From Asterella californica (taxonomy: Eukaryota; Streptophyta; Marchantiopsida; Marchantiales; Aytoniaceae), in the NCBI GenBank assembly GCA_036924285.1, contig JAYKYS010000001.1:1287501-1351500 (forward strand): a stretch of DNA of 64,000 nt, written 5' to 3'. This document shows positions 22,811 through 32,589 of this stretch, piece by piece (position 1 is the stretch's first letter; every line of letters starts with the position of its first letter). Under the pieces are notes generated by a model. The model was not told the DNA's origin. It ran no database searches and worked only from the letters and a program-made list of their open reading frames with translations. The position numbers were made by a program, and so were the translations under genes.

Positions 22811-25719
22811 GTACTGTTTCATAATCAATCATTCTTTTCTATAATAAGGGGTGTCATGTTGGAACCTTTGTGTGTAAGATTCTTGACTTGCGGGAGAGAG
22901 ATATGAGTTCAGCCATACCTTGGCAGCTGTTTCCTGTGGGCACCTCCCGAAATGCTCGCAGAAATATATCATGAGAATTTTTTAATATATTTTCATTCTA
23001 TTCATTTTTTTCTTTTGTACTAGAAAAATCTATTGTCTTGAATAATTATTCCAGATTTCAGAACAAAAAAAAAGTTAATGAAAGGATAATAGTGTCCATT
23101 CACAAGGGAGATCCAAAATAAGTCACGGTTACACAAAGTTATCCGTAAAGAAGTTATGGCTTTTTCTCTCTCAACATCTCCTAATAAATTTTAAATGCAT
23201 AATATCACATTTAAAAAAGAAATTTAGAAAAAATATATTCTCATAAGGTGATGCACAGAATATTATAGAACAAATATTCTGAAATTTGAAACACACACGA
23301 TAAACGAATATGCATGCAGCATGAACTTTTACCTCTGAAAAAAATAAACGTGGAAAGGAGCAAAATCTAGTAACACAATTAAACTGGAAAATGAAGTGAG
23401 GTCTTATTAAACTTCTGGATCTATTAATCAATGTTAGATTAATGGTTGTTTATGAGGTTACGTAGTGTATAGAAATATTTCCGGAAAAAACCTATAATCC
23501 GTGTAGGTTGAAGCGCGCTCCAAAAACCCATAACACCTGCTTCCTGACTTGTCAGCAAATACTTTTTGTTACACATTAGAGGAGATTAGGTGATAAATTA
23601 AACCGGTTTGTATTATTCCCCTCTTCCGAAGATGGAAGAGGTGATAAGGCAAATAAGTCTAAAACTAGACGATACGCAAAGCATCAACGGCAAGCTGGGG
23701 ATTTCTTCATTTCCATTTTAGGTCATCATGAAGTCCATGTCTTTTAAGAACCAGAACTTTTGTCATGGGACTTCACCACGTCTACCAACCAAATTGCACT
23801 CCAAAAACGCCGCTCTTGCCGTTGGGTATTTCCCGGAATCCGGCGGACGGGAATGCTTCAGCCCTTTTGGGACGAAGGACCGATTCGGAGATCCTGTGGG
23901 TAGTAATGTTGGTCGGAATCGGGAACTGATGGAACATTGACGCATACCAACCCATCAGTTGCTGCTTTATTAGGACCCTGTTTAGGGTTTTTTCGCTAGG
24001 GTCTAACTTCTACGTGAGCCAGAGATCACGCAGATCAGAAGACCGCCAGATCGTGTCGTGATAAGTTATGACCCGTCATCATTCCTTTAACTCTCCCAAG
24101 ATAGGAACAGATGCGTCACCTGTGAAATGGTGCTTCATTCAGAACTTCTGGTCCGGAAGTATACTGTGAGGCCAGTGCTCAGTGAACAATCTTTTCGGTC
24201 CTTTGGCAGAAAACTGAAGTTTCCGAATCCGCATTTCGAAAAGGTTTAGCGGGAGCCTGATCACTATGACGTAAAGCCAGGCAGTGTACTACCACCAGGA
24301 TAAAAGAATTGCCGCTGTAATGAATGCCTTTTATCTCTATTCTTGACATATTTGGAAAATAATGTAATAACTAATATATTCACGCATGTGTGACAGGTAG
24401 GCAAGCCTGCATAATCACCTTCTCCATCTTCAGATTTGGAAGGTGATTATGCATCGCATCGGAGGCACCACCTGTGTGTTCCATGCCAGGTATTTGGACC
24501 ACTTACTCATTCTTGCTTTGGACGTTCGCCGTTGTTCCCTGGAGCCAGGCGCGCACCTTGCACACTTTGAATTGGTGGAGAGGCGTTTTGTCCGGCCATT
24601 GAGTTGCCGCTAATGGAGTCATGGAGAGATCGTCTATGGATCAAGAATACATCGTCCTGCTTACTTCTGGAGTTGAGAAGGTGGATTGTGCTTGCCTTGT
24701 TCCATTCTCCCGTAACATCCTGCGGGGTACTTTCATCGGGGATTAGTCTGCCCTGGTGCATTGTGAAGCTGGCCACAAGATTTTGCAGGGTAAGAGTAGA
24801 GAAGGGAGAGAGTAAGGGAAAGAATTTGGTTACGGTGATGCATCTTCGAGCAATTGAATCGTGCAACATGTATCTTAAATTGGAGGAGGGCACCTCTTTG
24901 GCCAGGAGTTTAGGGTTTAGAGTTTAGGTAATTAAATTCACACTCAATTAATGTATTAATAAATACAGCTTTCCGGACTTGTACTATTTGAAGCGCGGTA
25001 TTTGAAGCGCGGCAGTTGACTCAGACTTATGGTTTATCTCTTATTCTCCCCGTGCTTTCAGGCATTGGCTAACATTTAGCATTATACAAATTTGTGATTG
25101 TTTTTATCCACTTGTTATATGATATTTGTTTAACATTTATATAATTCCCCGATAACAACAAGCGAACGAAAGTTCCCTTCATTCATCCAGCATGCATATC
25201 ATATTTACTGACATGTCAAGTTCCACTAATTCCTGCGAAGGTTTCCTCTTCAGTATACATATCTTGCTCGGGATTTTGGGGGCACTAGATATGTCATAAG
25301 TTCTGACAACGTTAGCCTCGTTTTCGCAGGGTCTGTTGATAACGACATCTGCCATAGCCTGAGCAGCTGAGCTTCATTGTCGAAGATTCCGGTTCTTTAA
25401 AGGGCTGCCGACCTTCACATGAGAGCAGGTTGGATCGTTGTGAAGTTTTGAAAGCGTGTCTAGCAGCTCACATTAACTTCCTTTACTATATGTAAAGATA
25501 ATGACTGAATGAATAGCGTGCACTTGTGGTATGTAAAAGAATATCCATGTTACCAGATTGAGGCCGATAATGCGGTGGAAAGTTCCCTAAAGCTCCAGAT
25601 TTGAATTTTGACCTACTCCATGTCACTGAAATCTGACCGGAGGATATCGTATCGCAGAATTCTGTTGAACTGGTCGTCTTCTGCATAGCCAGAGCTTTGA
25701 GCGTGGACAATCCTCGTTC
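22811..25719. other. Unassigned DNA upstream of the dehydratase gene
   Basis: The first 700 bases are AT-rich. No protein family was recognised in the ORFs at 23728-23940 or 24604-24927. A perfect hairpin lies at 24409-24452, and a telomere-like TTTAGGGTTTAGAGTTTAGG lies near 24908-24928. A TATA-like tactatatgtaaag is present near 25483, some 240 bases before the dehydratase ORF. It could be a promoter element, but this is only positional. Confidence 0.3.
24409..24452. repeat. Perfect 14-bp inverted repeat
   Basis: GCATAATCACCTTC at 24409-24422 pairs perfectly with 24439-24452, with a 16-base loop. There is no flanking target duplication that would make it a transposon end. Confidence 0.88.
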
Positions 25720-26523
25720 TTGAACAAGAGTAACAGTAAGCGGAGGGACAATTTTGACAGCCTCCATTCTTCAACCGGAGTAAGATTTAGCGAGCGCAAG
25801 CAGCTTGAGGTTCTGGATATGGTGAATAGTTTCGTGAAAGGCTATCTGGTAGCTTACAATGCCGCCCAAACTGTGGGCTGGTTGCTTGTTCTGTCCAAGT
25901 TAGGGCAGAGTTATGTGGACACTGGTGACTTCAATCACGCATTCGCAGCAGCAGGAGATCTCGTTCGAGCACTGCAGCTCGGCGCGTTCTTGGAGGTTCT
26001 CCATGCGGCTCTTGGGTTGGTACGCAGCGGGACATTGACAACTCTAATGCAGTGGGGCGGAAGGACCCATGTCTTGGTCGCAATTATTGCCCAGCTGCCC
26101 CAAGTGCAAGTGCTGCCGTCTGTATTCATTATCCTCACAGCGTGGGCTATTACAGAGGTGATCAGATATCCACAGTACGCACTCACCAGTCTTGGAGCAT
26201 GCCCAAGGTGGTTGCTATGGCTGAGGTACACCGCTTTCATCCCCCTGTATCCCGCAGGAATATATGGTGAAATGAACGCAATGTACCTCTCGCTGGATTC
26301 CTTGAAGGACAAGCAGCTTTACACTCGGCTATTTGGCCAACTTTTGCCTTTCTCGTACGACAAGTTCGTCCTTGGACTGCTCGCTGTTTACCCGGTTCTC
26401 TTTTTGGTTCTGTATCTCCATATGTTCAAGCAGCGCCGATCGAAGTTGAGTACCAGGTCTGGTGCTAAGCACAGAAGTAGCAAGGGAAAGGGTAAGCGCA
26501 GAGACTTGTCGAAGCTGCCGTAA
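25720..26523 (+). CDS. 3-hydroxyacyl-CoA dehydratase, HACD/PASTICCINO2 (PTPLA) family
   Basis: The predicted enzyme is the very-long-chain 3-hydroxyacyl-CoA dehydratase, the third step of the fatty acid elongation cycle at the endoplasmic reticulum. The family signature is clear: FLEVLHAALGLVRSG near residue 90, then ITEVIRYPQY, then LRYTAFIPLYPAGIYGE. The Tyr of LYPAG and the Glu seven residues later match the catalytic Tyr/Glu pair known for yeast Phs1. Several hydrophobic spans are present. The C-terminal tail is very basic (SKGKGKRRDLSK), as often seen in ER membrane proteins. The ORF has 267 codons and is intact. The second Met (residue 34, position 25819, MVNSFVKGYLVAYN) lies where most family members begin, so the true start may be there, giving about 234 residues. 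The gene has no intron, whereas plant homologues known to me are spliced, so it may be a retrocopy. It stands alone. Confidence 0.92.
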   Translation: MNKSNSKRRDNFDSLHSSTGVRFSERKQLEVLDMVNSFVKGYLVAYNAAQTVGWLLVLSKLGQSYVDTGDFNHAFAAAGDLVRALQLGAFLEVLHAALGLVRSGTLTTLMQWGGRTHVLVAIIAQLPQVQVLPSVFIILTAWAITEVIRYPQYALTSLGACPRWLLWLRYTAFIPLYPAGIYGEMNAMYLSLDSLKDKQLYTRLFGQLLPFSYDKFVLGLLAVYPVLFLVLYLHMFKQRRSKLSTRSGAKHRSSKGKGKRRDLSKLP

Positions 26524-27654
26524 AGTTTTGCTGTCAATCGGACTGGTAATCGAATAGAGATTAGTTGCCGGTAGGTGCGAATGTAGGCGGAAATCACTGG
26601 GTTTGTTCAGTGGACGGTGTGAATCGCTTAGCTTTTGGGGCGTTGGTCATCCAATTTAGTACTGAAGTTGCAATTGCCGTTCTTTCTTGTGCTGAAAACT
26701 GAGCAGAGTTAGAGGCAAGCCCCCAAATCTGAGGCCGTGTCTGAGTTGTGCTTGGAGAAGAATTCACAGTTTTTCGCGAAGTGAGAGTTGATATCAGATT
26801 CCAGTATGAGAAATCAAGGTGAGAAGTGAAGTTAAGATCAGATCTATCAACAGCTTTTCATCTTAAGTTCTAAGAGAATTGCAGCCTAAACCCTGAAGGG
26901 CAAAGCTCGTTCCTTCTTTCTAGGGTTTGGTTATGGATGCTTCTGATCCCCTGGTGTTGTCTGTTAAGTTGCAACCTACACTTTTGCACGTGCGTTTCGG
27001 AAGCTTCTCTTTCTTTTGGGCTCGAGTGTGTACATTTAGTCCGCGCCGTTTCGGGATTCTGCTTTGTGCCGATATTTGCCATGAAAAGTACGCCAAGGCG
27101 AAAGGCTGCAGGTGATTTGCGTTCCTTGGTCTCGTGTCCAGTGAACCTATTGATATAGACAGCAGATCGTAGTGGCCACTTTACCCTGTTTTCAGTGTTT
27201 TACCCAACTGAGCTCGCCGCTTCCAACTGAGTTCGATTCGAAGTATAAATCTTGAGTGAACTGTCACGAACGTAGTTTAAGATAATCACTTTCAGCTCTG
27301 ATTACAGCGGTTGTGTATTCTCTTTAAATGACAAACGTGCCCTTCGCAGCTGGATCCAGCATTCCAGTTGGGAGACGGAGGTAGACGCATAGAGAGTGTG
27401 AAATACATGTCTGTCAGTGTTGTTAATTCCTGTTGTTAATTCCAAACATGCCCCGACATAACCTAACAGTGCTCTACCGAATCGGTGAAATAAACCGAAT
27501 TCAAAAGCGACGGTCGGGCCAGTACTAGCAAGTTACTAAGCATGGTTGCCACTTGCTTTTGCCTCCTGCTTATCACTTGCAATAAATTTTAATTTTATTC
27601 CTTAAACTACTTTGTGTGGTGAGTTGGAATAAAGATAATAAGTGCGCGGATATG
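26524..27654. other. Downstream flank of dehydratase; no gene recognised
   Basis: An ORF at 26927-27115 (+, MVMDASDPLVLSVKLQ) follows a telo-box-like ctagggtttgg at 26920. It has no recognisable family and could be a first exon or chance. A short direct repeat cctgttgttaattcc occurs near 27428. Otherwise nothing is supported. Confidence 0.3.
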
Positions 27655-28790
27655 GATGAATAGTTGAAGGCAATAGTTGAAGACGGACGATATTTCTATA
27701 GAAAGAATCGAACTCATCAAGACATAGACTCACATTCTAGAAAATGGGTCGGACTTCCTTTAGAAAATTTCATTGGTAAGTTGGTGGACGAGCATAAGCG
27801 ATTGAAAGGACTCTTGAAGGACGTCAACGCGTAGGAGCACTTTCATGCAAAAAGACTTCAGAATATCCTTAAATTGTTCATAAACACCACTTACGGCGTA
27901 CTGGCTTCGCCATACTTTGTGGTTAGTAATACAGTTTTAGTCAATAATATAAGAACAAAGGCTCGAATGGGTGCATGGATGATTAATAAAGCACTTCACA
28001 CTCGCCAATCTATTACTGATGGGGGATTAACCACGGTCCTTTACTTCAAAAGTGGAGCAAATAAACCCGGATTAGGAATACTGAGTGATATTAGTACTTC
28101 AAGCGCCAGAAGTACAACAGTTAGACCAATTGGCGACGATTAATATCGAAGAATTTTGTAAACCATATGCTTGAAAATTTTCTTTTAAAATAGAACATAA
28201 GATGGACAAAACATTCATCAAAGTTGCATATATACAAAAGGCTCATTATGTTTTTATGCTAAGTCATAATGATATTATTTACAAAATTCGAAGGGCTCAG
28301 GAATTCGAGGATCCTCAATTAAAAATTAATCCTGTTTATGAACTATTTTGTAATATATTGACGGACGAATTCTCTAATAATATGAAAAACCATCATAAAT
28401 AACTTTTTCAAATCAGAAAGTGGCTTATAAGGAACAAGGGGTGGGGCGAAGTCAAAAACCGTCGTCTTGTTGATGAGCTAATAACTTCCAAACATGCTTC
28501 AACGATTCAAAAGAGGATTTTATCTAGCGTAAACGGTGTAAAACCGGGGTGCATAGTTGAATTTTACGAGAAGTTTAGGCATCTGGGAACCGGGGTCGGG
28601 CTACATACGTAGCTCGATATATACGCTATTTGACAATATGCTCTCACATAACGAGCATTCTAACGAGTTTCCCCTGAATATGAGGTATCACAACACTTAT
28701 TGCTCACAAATCGCTATGTGGGTACGCTCAAGCGCTGGGTTTGTGGACCTGAAAAATCATTTCACAAAATAAAAAATGGGCTTTCATCGA
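27655..28790 (+). pseudogene. Plasmid-type family B DNA polymerase, C-terminal part
   Basis: The plus-strand reading carries LQNILKLFINTTYGVLASPYF, which fits the family B motif KLxxNxxYG. NTVLVNNIRTKARMGAWM and KALHTRQSITDGG follow. A thumb-like region comes next (KTFIKVAYIQKAHYVFML, RKWLIRNKGWGEVKNRR, GCIVEFYEKFRHLGTGV). This is the layout of protein-primed polymerases of linear mitochondrial plasmids (DNA_pol_B_2 type), as I know the family. In-frame stops lie near 27832 and 28141, with several frameshifts, so it is dead. Its strand is opposite to the motif A piece at 28959-29207. Its AT-richness differs from flanking nuclear repeats and matches the neighbouring mitochondrial segment. Confidence 0.75.
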
Positions 28791-28958
28791 ATACATAACC
28801 TCTTAAGGGATTTATGTTATACCCCCAGGCTTTTTGCGTATTTTAGTTTTTTTGAATAATAAGTACCCTTCCAGTTTCCGGTAGGAAAAATAAGTTACTT
28901 TAGCTGAGAGAGCCTGAATGATTGAAAAGGTCTATTTCAATCTAAGGGGCATTCTATA

Positions 28959-29207
28959 TTAGCCTAAAAAAACGTTCTTCCCATTGGTGCTGGCTTCGAT
29001 CATCGGTCCATTTCGGCTTATCACCGGGCATTTTTTTATCATCGAAAAAAGATATAAGAAATTAGAGTCATAAACATAGAGATTCTCGCCATAAGGCTTG
29101 TAAACATCCGTATGTCCACCATAAAAAGCTTTTCTTAGAAATTGGACTTCCAGAGCCTTCCCCGGGAAGGCATTTTTAGCATAATAGTTAGAGCAAAAAA
29201 TCTTCAT
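28959..29207 (-). pseudogene. Plasmid-type family B DNA polymerase, motif A region
   Basis: The minus-strand ORF of 82 codons contains QFLRKAFYGGHTDVYKPYG followed by ENLYVYDSNFLYLFSM. It corresponds to the YYGGR...KPYGENLYYYDVNSLYP stretch of plasmid family B polymerases. The motif A aspartate is present, but the canonical DxxSLYP is degraded to DSNFLYLF. It lies about 160 bases past the cox3 stop on the same strand as cox3. The segment ends soon after motif A, so most of the gene is missing. Confidence 0.75.
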
Positions 29208-29538
29208 GGCTAAGAAAAAACAGACAAATGGCCTTGTGATATGTAGGTCAAACTTATGGAAAAAAGATGTTGAGCTTTTTGCATAACATGGGCTCCGGGT
29301 CCTTTTTCTTTTTCGCTCCGCGCTTCCCTCGACATAAGGAGGGGGGCGAAGCTATATGCTTCGTCCTAATTTCCGCCCCACCAATATATAGAAACAAAGA
29401 GAAAAAGCCATACAACATCAACAAAATGTCAATAAAAAGCAGCAGCTTCAAAGCCAAAGTGATGCTTTGGGATAAAATGACCCAGATATTGACGAATCTC
29501 ACATATTATTAAGAAAATAGTACCTGTAATGACATGAA

Positions 29539-30483
29539 ATTGAGATAGGTAGGCTCTTTCAAGCTTCCTCCCCTAAGAATCGCACGTGCGAGTTTGCCCA
29601 CATGCGGCTCAAGCAACGAAGAGTTTAGGCCCGGTTAACCAAGCGATGGACCCACGACTTTACCTCTGGCTGTTGGTGTGCTTTGCGCCCATGATGCACT
29701 ATGCTATCACTAAAGTGTTCTGTAACTCTGCGAGTTGCTTACGTCGCAACTGCACGATTGGTCAATATTTACACGCGCACTGCTTGCAGTTGTTCACCTG
29801 AACTTCGCATGGTGGAGTGGCTTTTTTAATGTTTCGTCACTCGAGATTCAAGTTAGCACCAAAGACAAAATGTAGATTATTCCAACCCTGCAGATCCAGC
29901 CCTCCGAACCTCCTCCCTTGGGGATGGCGTCCGCTTGGGGATGGGTCCTCTCTACGAACCCGACCCGTCGAGAGCCGAAATGGCTGAGAAAGGAGGGGCC
30001 GGGGGAGGTAAAAAAAATAGATTTGGCCGACTTTGCTTGGCTTTTTGAATTGTCTTCTGCCCACCAGACGGTATCCGATCTCGCGACCAAACCTCCCGAC
30101 GCCGTGGAGCCCATTGGGTTTACCTTGTTGACATTTTGACTCTAATGCAAGGTTTTAGATCTTGTGCTATACTCCGATGATCATTTGTCGATCGAGATAC
30201 GCACAGATTCATCGTGTCCCAAATCACATCCGGTCCTACTCAATGAAAACTCGTCATAGGTGCGGTTTTACGAAACGTCCTTGCACAGTTCATTTGCGTT
30301 GATCAGTAGCTTTGTCACTCCTAGCGAGTTGTATGCTGTATCATAAACTTCTTACTTTATGCCTCACACTTCAAGCCCTCTCCGTTTCCAGGAGCGCAAG
30401 GTGAGATAAGAGCATCCCGTCGGCGGGGATGGCAATATAGTCCGGTGGACTATACGCATTGTCTTGTGTCCTTCAAGTCGCAC
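29539..30483 (-). other. Group II intron cox3i625 (nuclear copy)
   Basis: The intron is 945 nt. It begins GTGCGACTTGAAGG at 30483 and ends CTCAAT at 29539. Domain V is plain at 29610-29577 (GAGCCGCATGTGGGC...GCACGTGCGATTC), with about 40 bases left for domain VI. Counting exon bases with the one-base deletion restored places it after cox3 nucleotide 625, an intron position known from bryophyte mitochondria. I see no maturase ORF. Confidence 0.88.
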
Positions 30484-30936
30484 AACCATGAAACCATGTA
30501 GCTAAAACAAACGTAGAACCATAAATTCCATCGTAAATAGTGAAAGGGGCCTCTATATATTCAATTCCTTGAAACCCAGTAAAGACTAGAGCCAGGAAAA
30601 TGGTAGCTATTAAAGCATAAACTGCTTGTTGTTTTAAACTTGCGAGTATAGCATGATGAGCCCAAGTAACGGCAGCTCTAGATGAAAGTAGTATAAGGGT
30701 ATTTAGAAAAGGAATTCCCCAAGGATCTAAAACAGAACTACCTTTTGAGGGCCAGATAGCTCCGATCTCAACCGTAGATGCCAAAGAAGAATGAGAAAAA
30801 GCCCAAAAAAAGCCCAAAAAAACATGACTTCAGAAACGATGAAAAGAATCATACCATAGCGAAGTCCTAATTGGATCACAAATGTATGATGTCCTTCGTA
30901 GGTGGATTCACGTATAACATCGCACCACCATACAAA

Positions 30937-31836
30937 GTAGAGGTCAGTCGGGTCTTTCAACACAGCTGCCCTCCGAACCGTAAGAGAGGCTTTCACCTCA
31001 AACGACTCTCACCTCCGATCTCCACTTATAACTATGAACTTTCAATATTATGATTCAAATCTCTATGAGAGAGAGCACCCAAGGGCGTTGTAGCATCAAT
31101 TTCATGGCTTATCTGGGATGGATTCATAACTAAAGGCCGGGATTACTCCCAGAATCAGCTTGATTCTGTTCCGAATAATGGAGATACGAACGCAGACGGA
31201 CATTCGACTTTATGGGCTCATTGGTCGCACCGCTGAGATGAGACAATGTCTCCACATCCAAGACCTCTGCGGTAGAACAGTACGATCGAGAGCTAGGCTC
31301 CTTAACCGTCAGGCTGGACTGCCAAATCCGAAGCTATTACGAGCCCTTCGAGCCCCATCACCCGATGGGTTATTTCCCCGACTCAACATAGTACTTATTT
31401 TCTTGTCTTTAAAAGACAACGATCCAGAAGGATTTAAGCCCCTGCGCAATTAGCTGATCGCTCAGCTAGTTCCTTGTCGGAGTGCCCGACGGTCTTTCAG
31501 GTACTATACACACACCATGTATTATGGACTATTTCGGCCTCCGAGGAGGCCTACTTACCGTGCTCTTGTCCTAATATTCTGCTTGAGACAAGAGGAGCTA
31601 TGTGACGCGAGCATTGCGTATCAAGTTAGTTATCCTAGCCCTACCTTCTGCTCTTTCAGAGCGTCTTAGCGGTGGCAGCTCCACAGTTTTCTGATTGAAA
31701 CTTGCTGCTCCCGAGTAAGCCATGTTACTATGGCTCCTCTGCAAGTTAAGCCTGTGTCCTAGCTTATGAGCTAGCCTGAATGACACAAAAAAGAGTGGAT
31801 AGCTCCTCTTGTCGTACGATGTATCTCCGGGCGCAC
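30937..31836 (-). other. Group II intron cox3i171 (nuclear copy)
   Basis: The intron is 900 nt. It begins GTGCGCCCGGAG at 31836 and ends CTCTAC at 30937. Domain V is at 31008-30975 (GAGTCGTTTGAGGTG...CTCTTACGGTTC). The upstream exon has 56 codons, which is 57 if one residue missing from the GG-MYMHSF stretch is counted, giving position 171. No intron-encoded protein is visible. Confidence 0.9.
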
Positions 31837-32025
31837 CATGGTATATAAGATCATTCCCAAGACTAAACAAAGAAGTGTTCCGTATCCTGTAAAAGAGTGC
31901 ATGTACATACCACCAATAGTGCTTGCCAAAGCTCCGAGTGAACCCAAAAGAGGCCATGGGCTGAGATCTACTAAATGAAAAGGATGTTTTTGAGAGACAG
32001 TCATAATTGATATTTTGTTTGCTTT

Positions 32026-32117
32026 TTAGTCTAATTTACTGGATACCCAAGAAACATAATCATCCAAAGAAAAAGCTTCTACGATAATAGGCATAAAAGC
32101 ATGATTAGTTACACCCC
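32026..32117 (-). pseudogene. cox2: Mitochondrial cox2, 3' end (nuclear copy)
   Basis: The minus-strand reading gives [19 protein letters not shown] followed by SWVSSKLD and a TAA stop at 32028-32026. This is the C terminus of cytochrome oxidase subunit 2. Similarity is lost just upstream of the Thr codon (about 32111-32117), where the integrated fragment is truncated or rearranged. The cox2-cox3 order and the short spacer support one contiguous mitochondrial fragment. Confidence 0.87.
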
Positions 32118-32415
32118 GTAGGTTTTAAGAGATAAAACAGTCAAGCAAGTCGAAGAGAATCAAAGGCACAAAAAAGCCGAGGTCGGGTGATTCGCAAAAG
32201 CACATCGATTTATCTCTCGACCATTTGAAGTTGTGAGTGCTTTCTGCTGTTCGCTCTTCGATCTCCTCAACCACTTGGAGTTACGAGTGCTCAGCTGTTC
32301 GCTCTTTGATCCCCTCGCTGTGACTTTCTTTTTTTTCTTATCAGAGTATTTTATCTTCGAGTAATTGTGAAGCTCGCTTCAATAGGATTGTGAAGGTCGC
32401 TCTAGCATGTATGTG
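32118..32415. other. Junction DNA between mitochondrial block and LTR-A
   Basis: No gene is seen. An imperfect tandem of about 50 bases (32218-32269 and 32270-32318, sharing gttcgctctt/ttcgctcttt and gagtgct cores) is present. The origin could be mitochondrial intergenic DNA or filler. Confidence 0.4.
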
Positions 32416-32469
32416 CTCTAAGTTCCAAGATCTATTCATTTGTGTTTGAATAGATCTTGGAACTTAGAG
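32416..32469. repeat. Perfect 23-bp inverted repeat at LTR junction
   Basis: Bases 32416-32438 (ctctaagttccaagatct + attca) are the exact reverse complement of 32447-32469, with an 8-base loop. The right arm is normal LTR-A sequence (compare 17632-17650 and 20207-20225). The left arm is therefore a snap-back copy of LTR sequence at the breakpoint. Confidence 0.93.
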
Positions 32470-32550
32470 AAGTGATATTTGTGCAAATCGTTTGTGGGAA
32501 GGATATCTTTTATGCTAAATGGGCTAAAGGAGAAATCTTGAGACACTACA
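32447..32550 (+). mobile_element. LTR-A copy 4: 3' end of the 5' LTR, truncated
   Basis: The last about 104 bases of the LTR (atgctaaatgggctaaagga, TGAGACACTACA) precede the primer site of the gypsy element. The rest of the 5' LTR is missing, cut off at the junction hairpin. Confidence 0.85.
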
Positions 32551-32571
32551 TATAGTAGCATTCGTTATTTT

Positions 32572-32589
32572 TGGCGCCGCTGCCGAGGA
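32572..32589 (+). other. Primer-binding site, tRNA-Asp type
   Basis: TGGCGCCGCTGCCGAGGA begins 21 bases after the LTR end. It differs at two positions from TGGCGCCGTTGCCGGGGA, the site complementary to the 3' end of plant tRNA-Asp used by many gypsy elements. An untranslated leader with no clear gene follows to 33377. Confidence 0.85.

Larger units (their letters stand above)
29366..32004 (-). pseudogene. cox3: Mitochondrial cox3 (nuclear copy) with two group II introns
   Basis: Cytochrome c oxidase subunit 3, read on the minus strand in three exons. Exon 1 is 32004-31837 ([18 protein letters not shown]...MILYTM), exon 2 is 30936-30484 ([18 protein letters not shown]...ATWFHG), and exon 3 is 29538-29366 ([10 protein letters not shown]...FVSIYWWGGN, stop TAG). 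The exons sum to 794 nt. Adding one missing codon in exon 1 and one missing base in exon 2 gives 798 nt, the usual plant length of 265 codons plus stop. The lost T is in the run at 30805-30811 and shifts the frame after VMFFWAFF. In exon 3 a TGA at 29431-29429 replaces the conserved Trp of YWHFVDVVW. The gene lies 21 bases downstream of cox2, as in other plant mitochondrial genomes. It is a non-functional nuclear mitochondrial insertion. Confidence 0.93.

Noticed and set aside
25935..26312. 125-codon minus-strand ORF
   Set aside because: It is the antisense shadow of the dehydratase gene.
29341..29366. Palindrome cgaagctatatgcttcg downstream of cox3 considered as a transcription terminator
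   Set aside because: It is only a 6-bp stem in a nuclear pseudogene; no functional claim is justified.
29254..29502. 82-codon minus-strand ORF with hydrophobic N-terminal part
   Set aside because: It is an out-of-frame reading of cox3 exon 3 (29538-29366); the correct frame gives the cox3 C terminus.
31160..31453. 97-codon plus-strand ORF inside the cox3 block
   Set aside because: It lies entirely within group II intron cox3i171 on the opposite strand and has no protein-family features.
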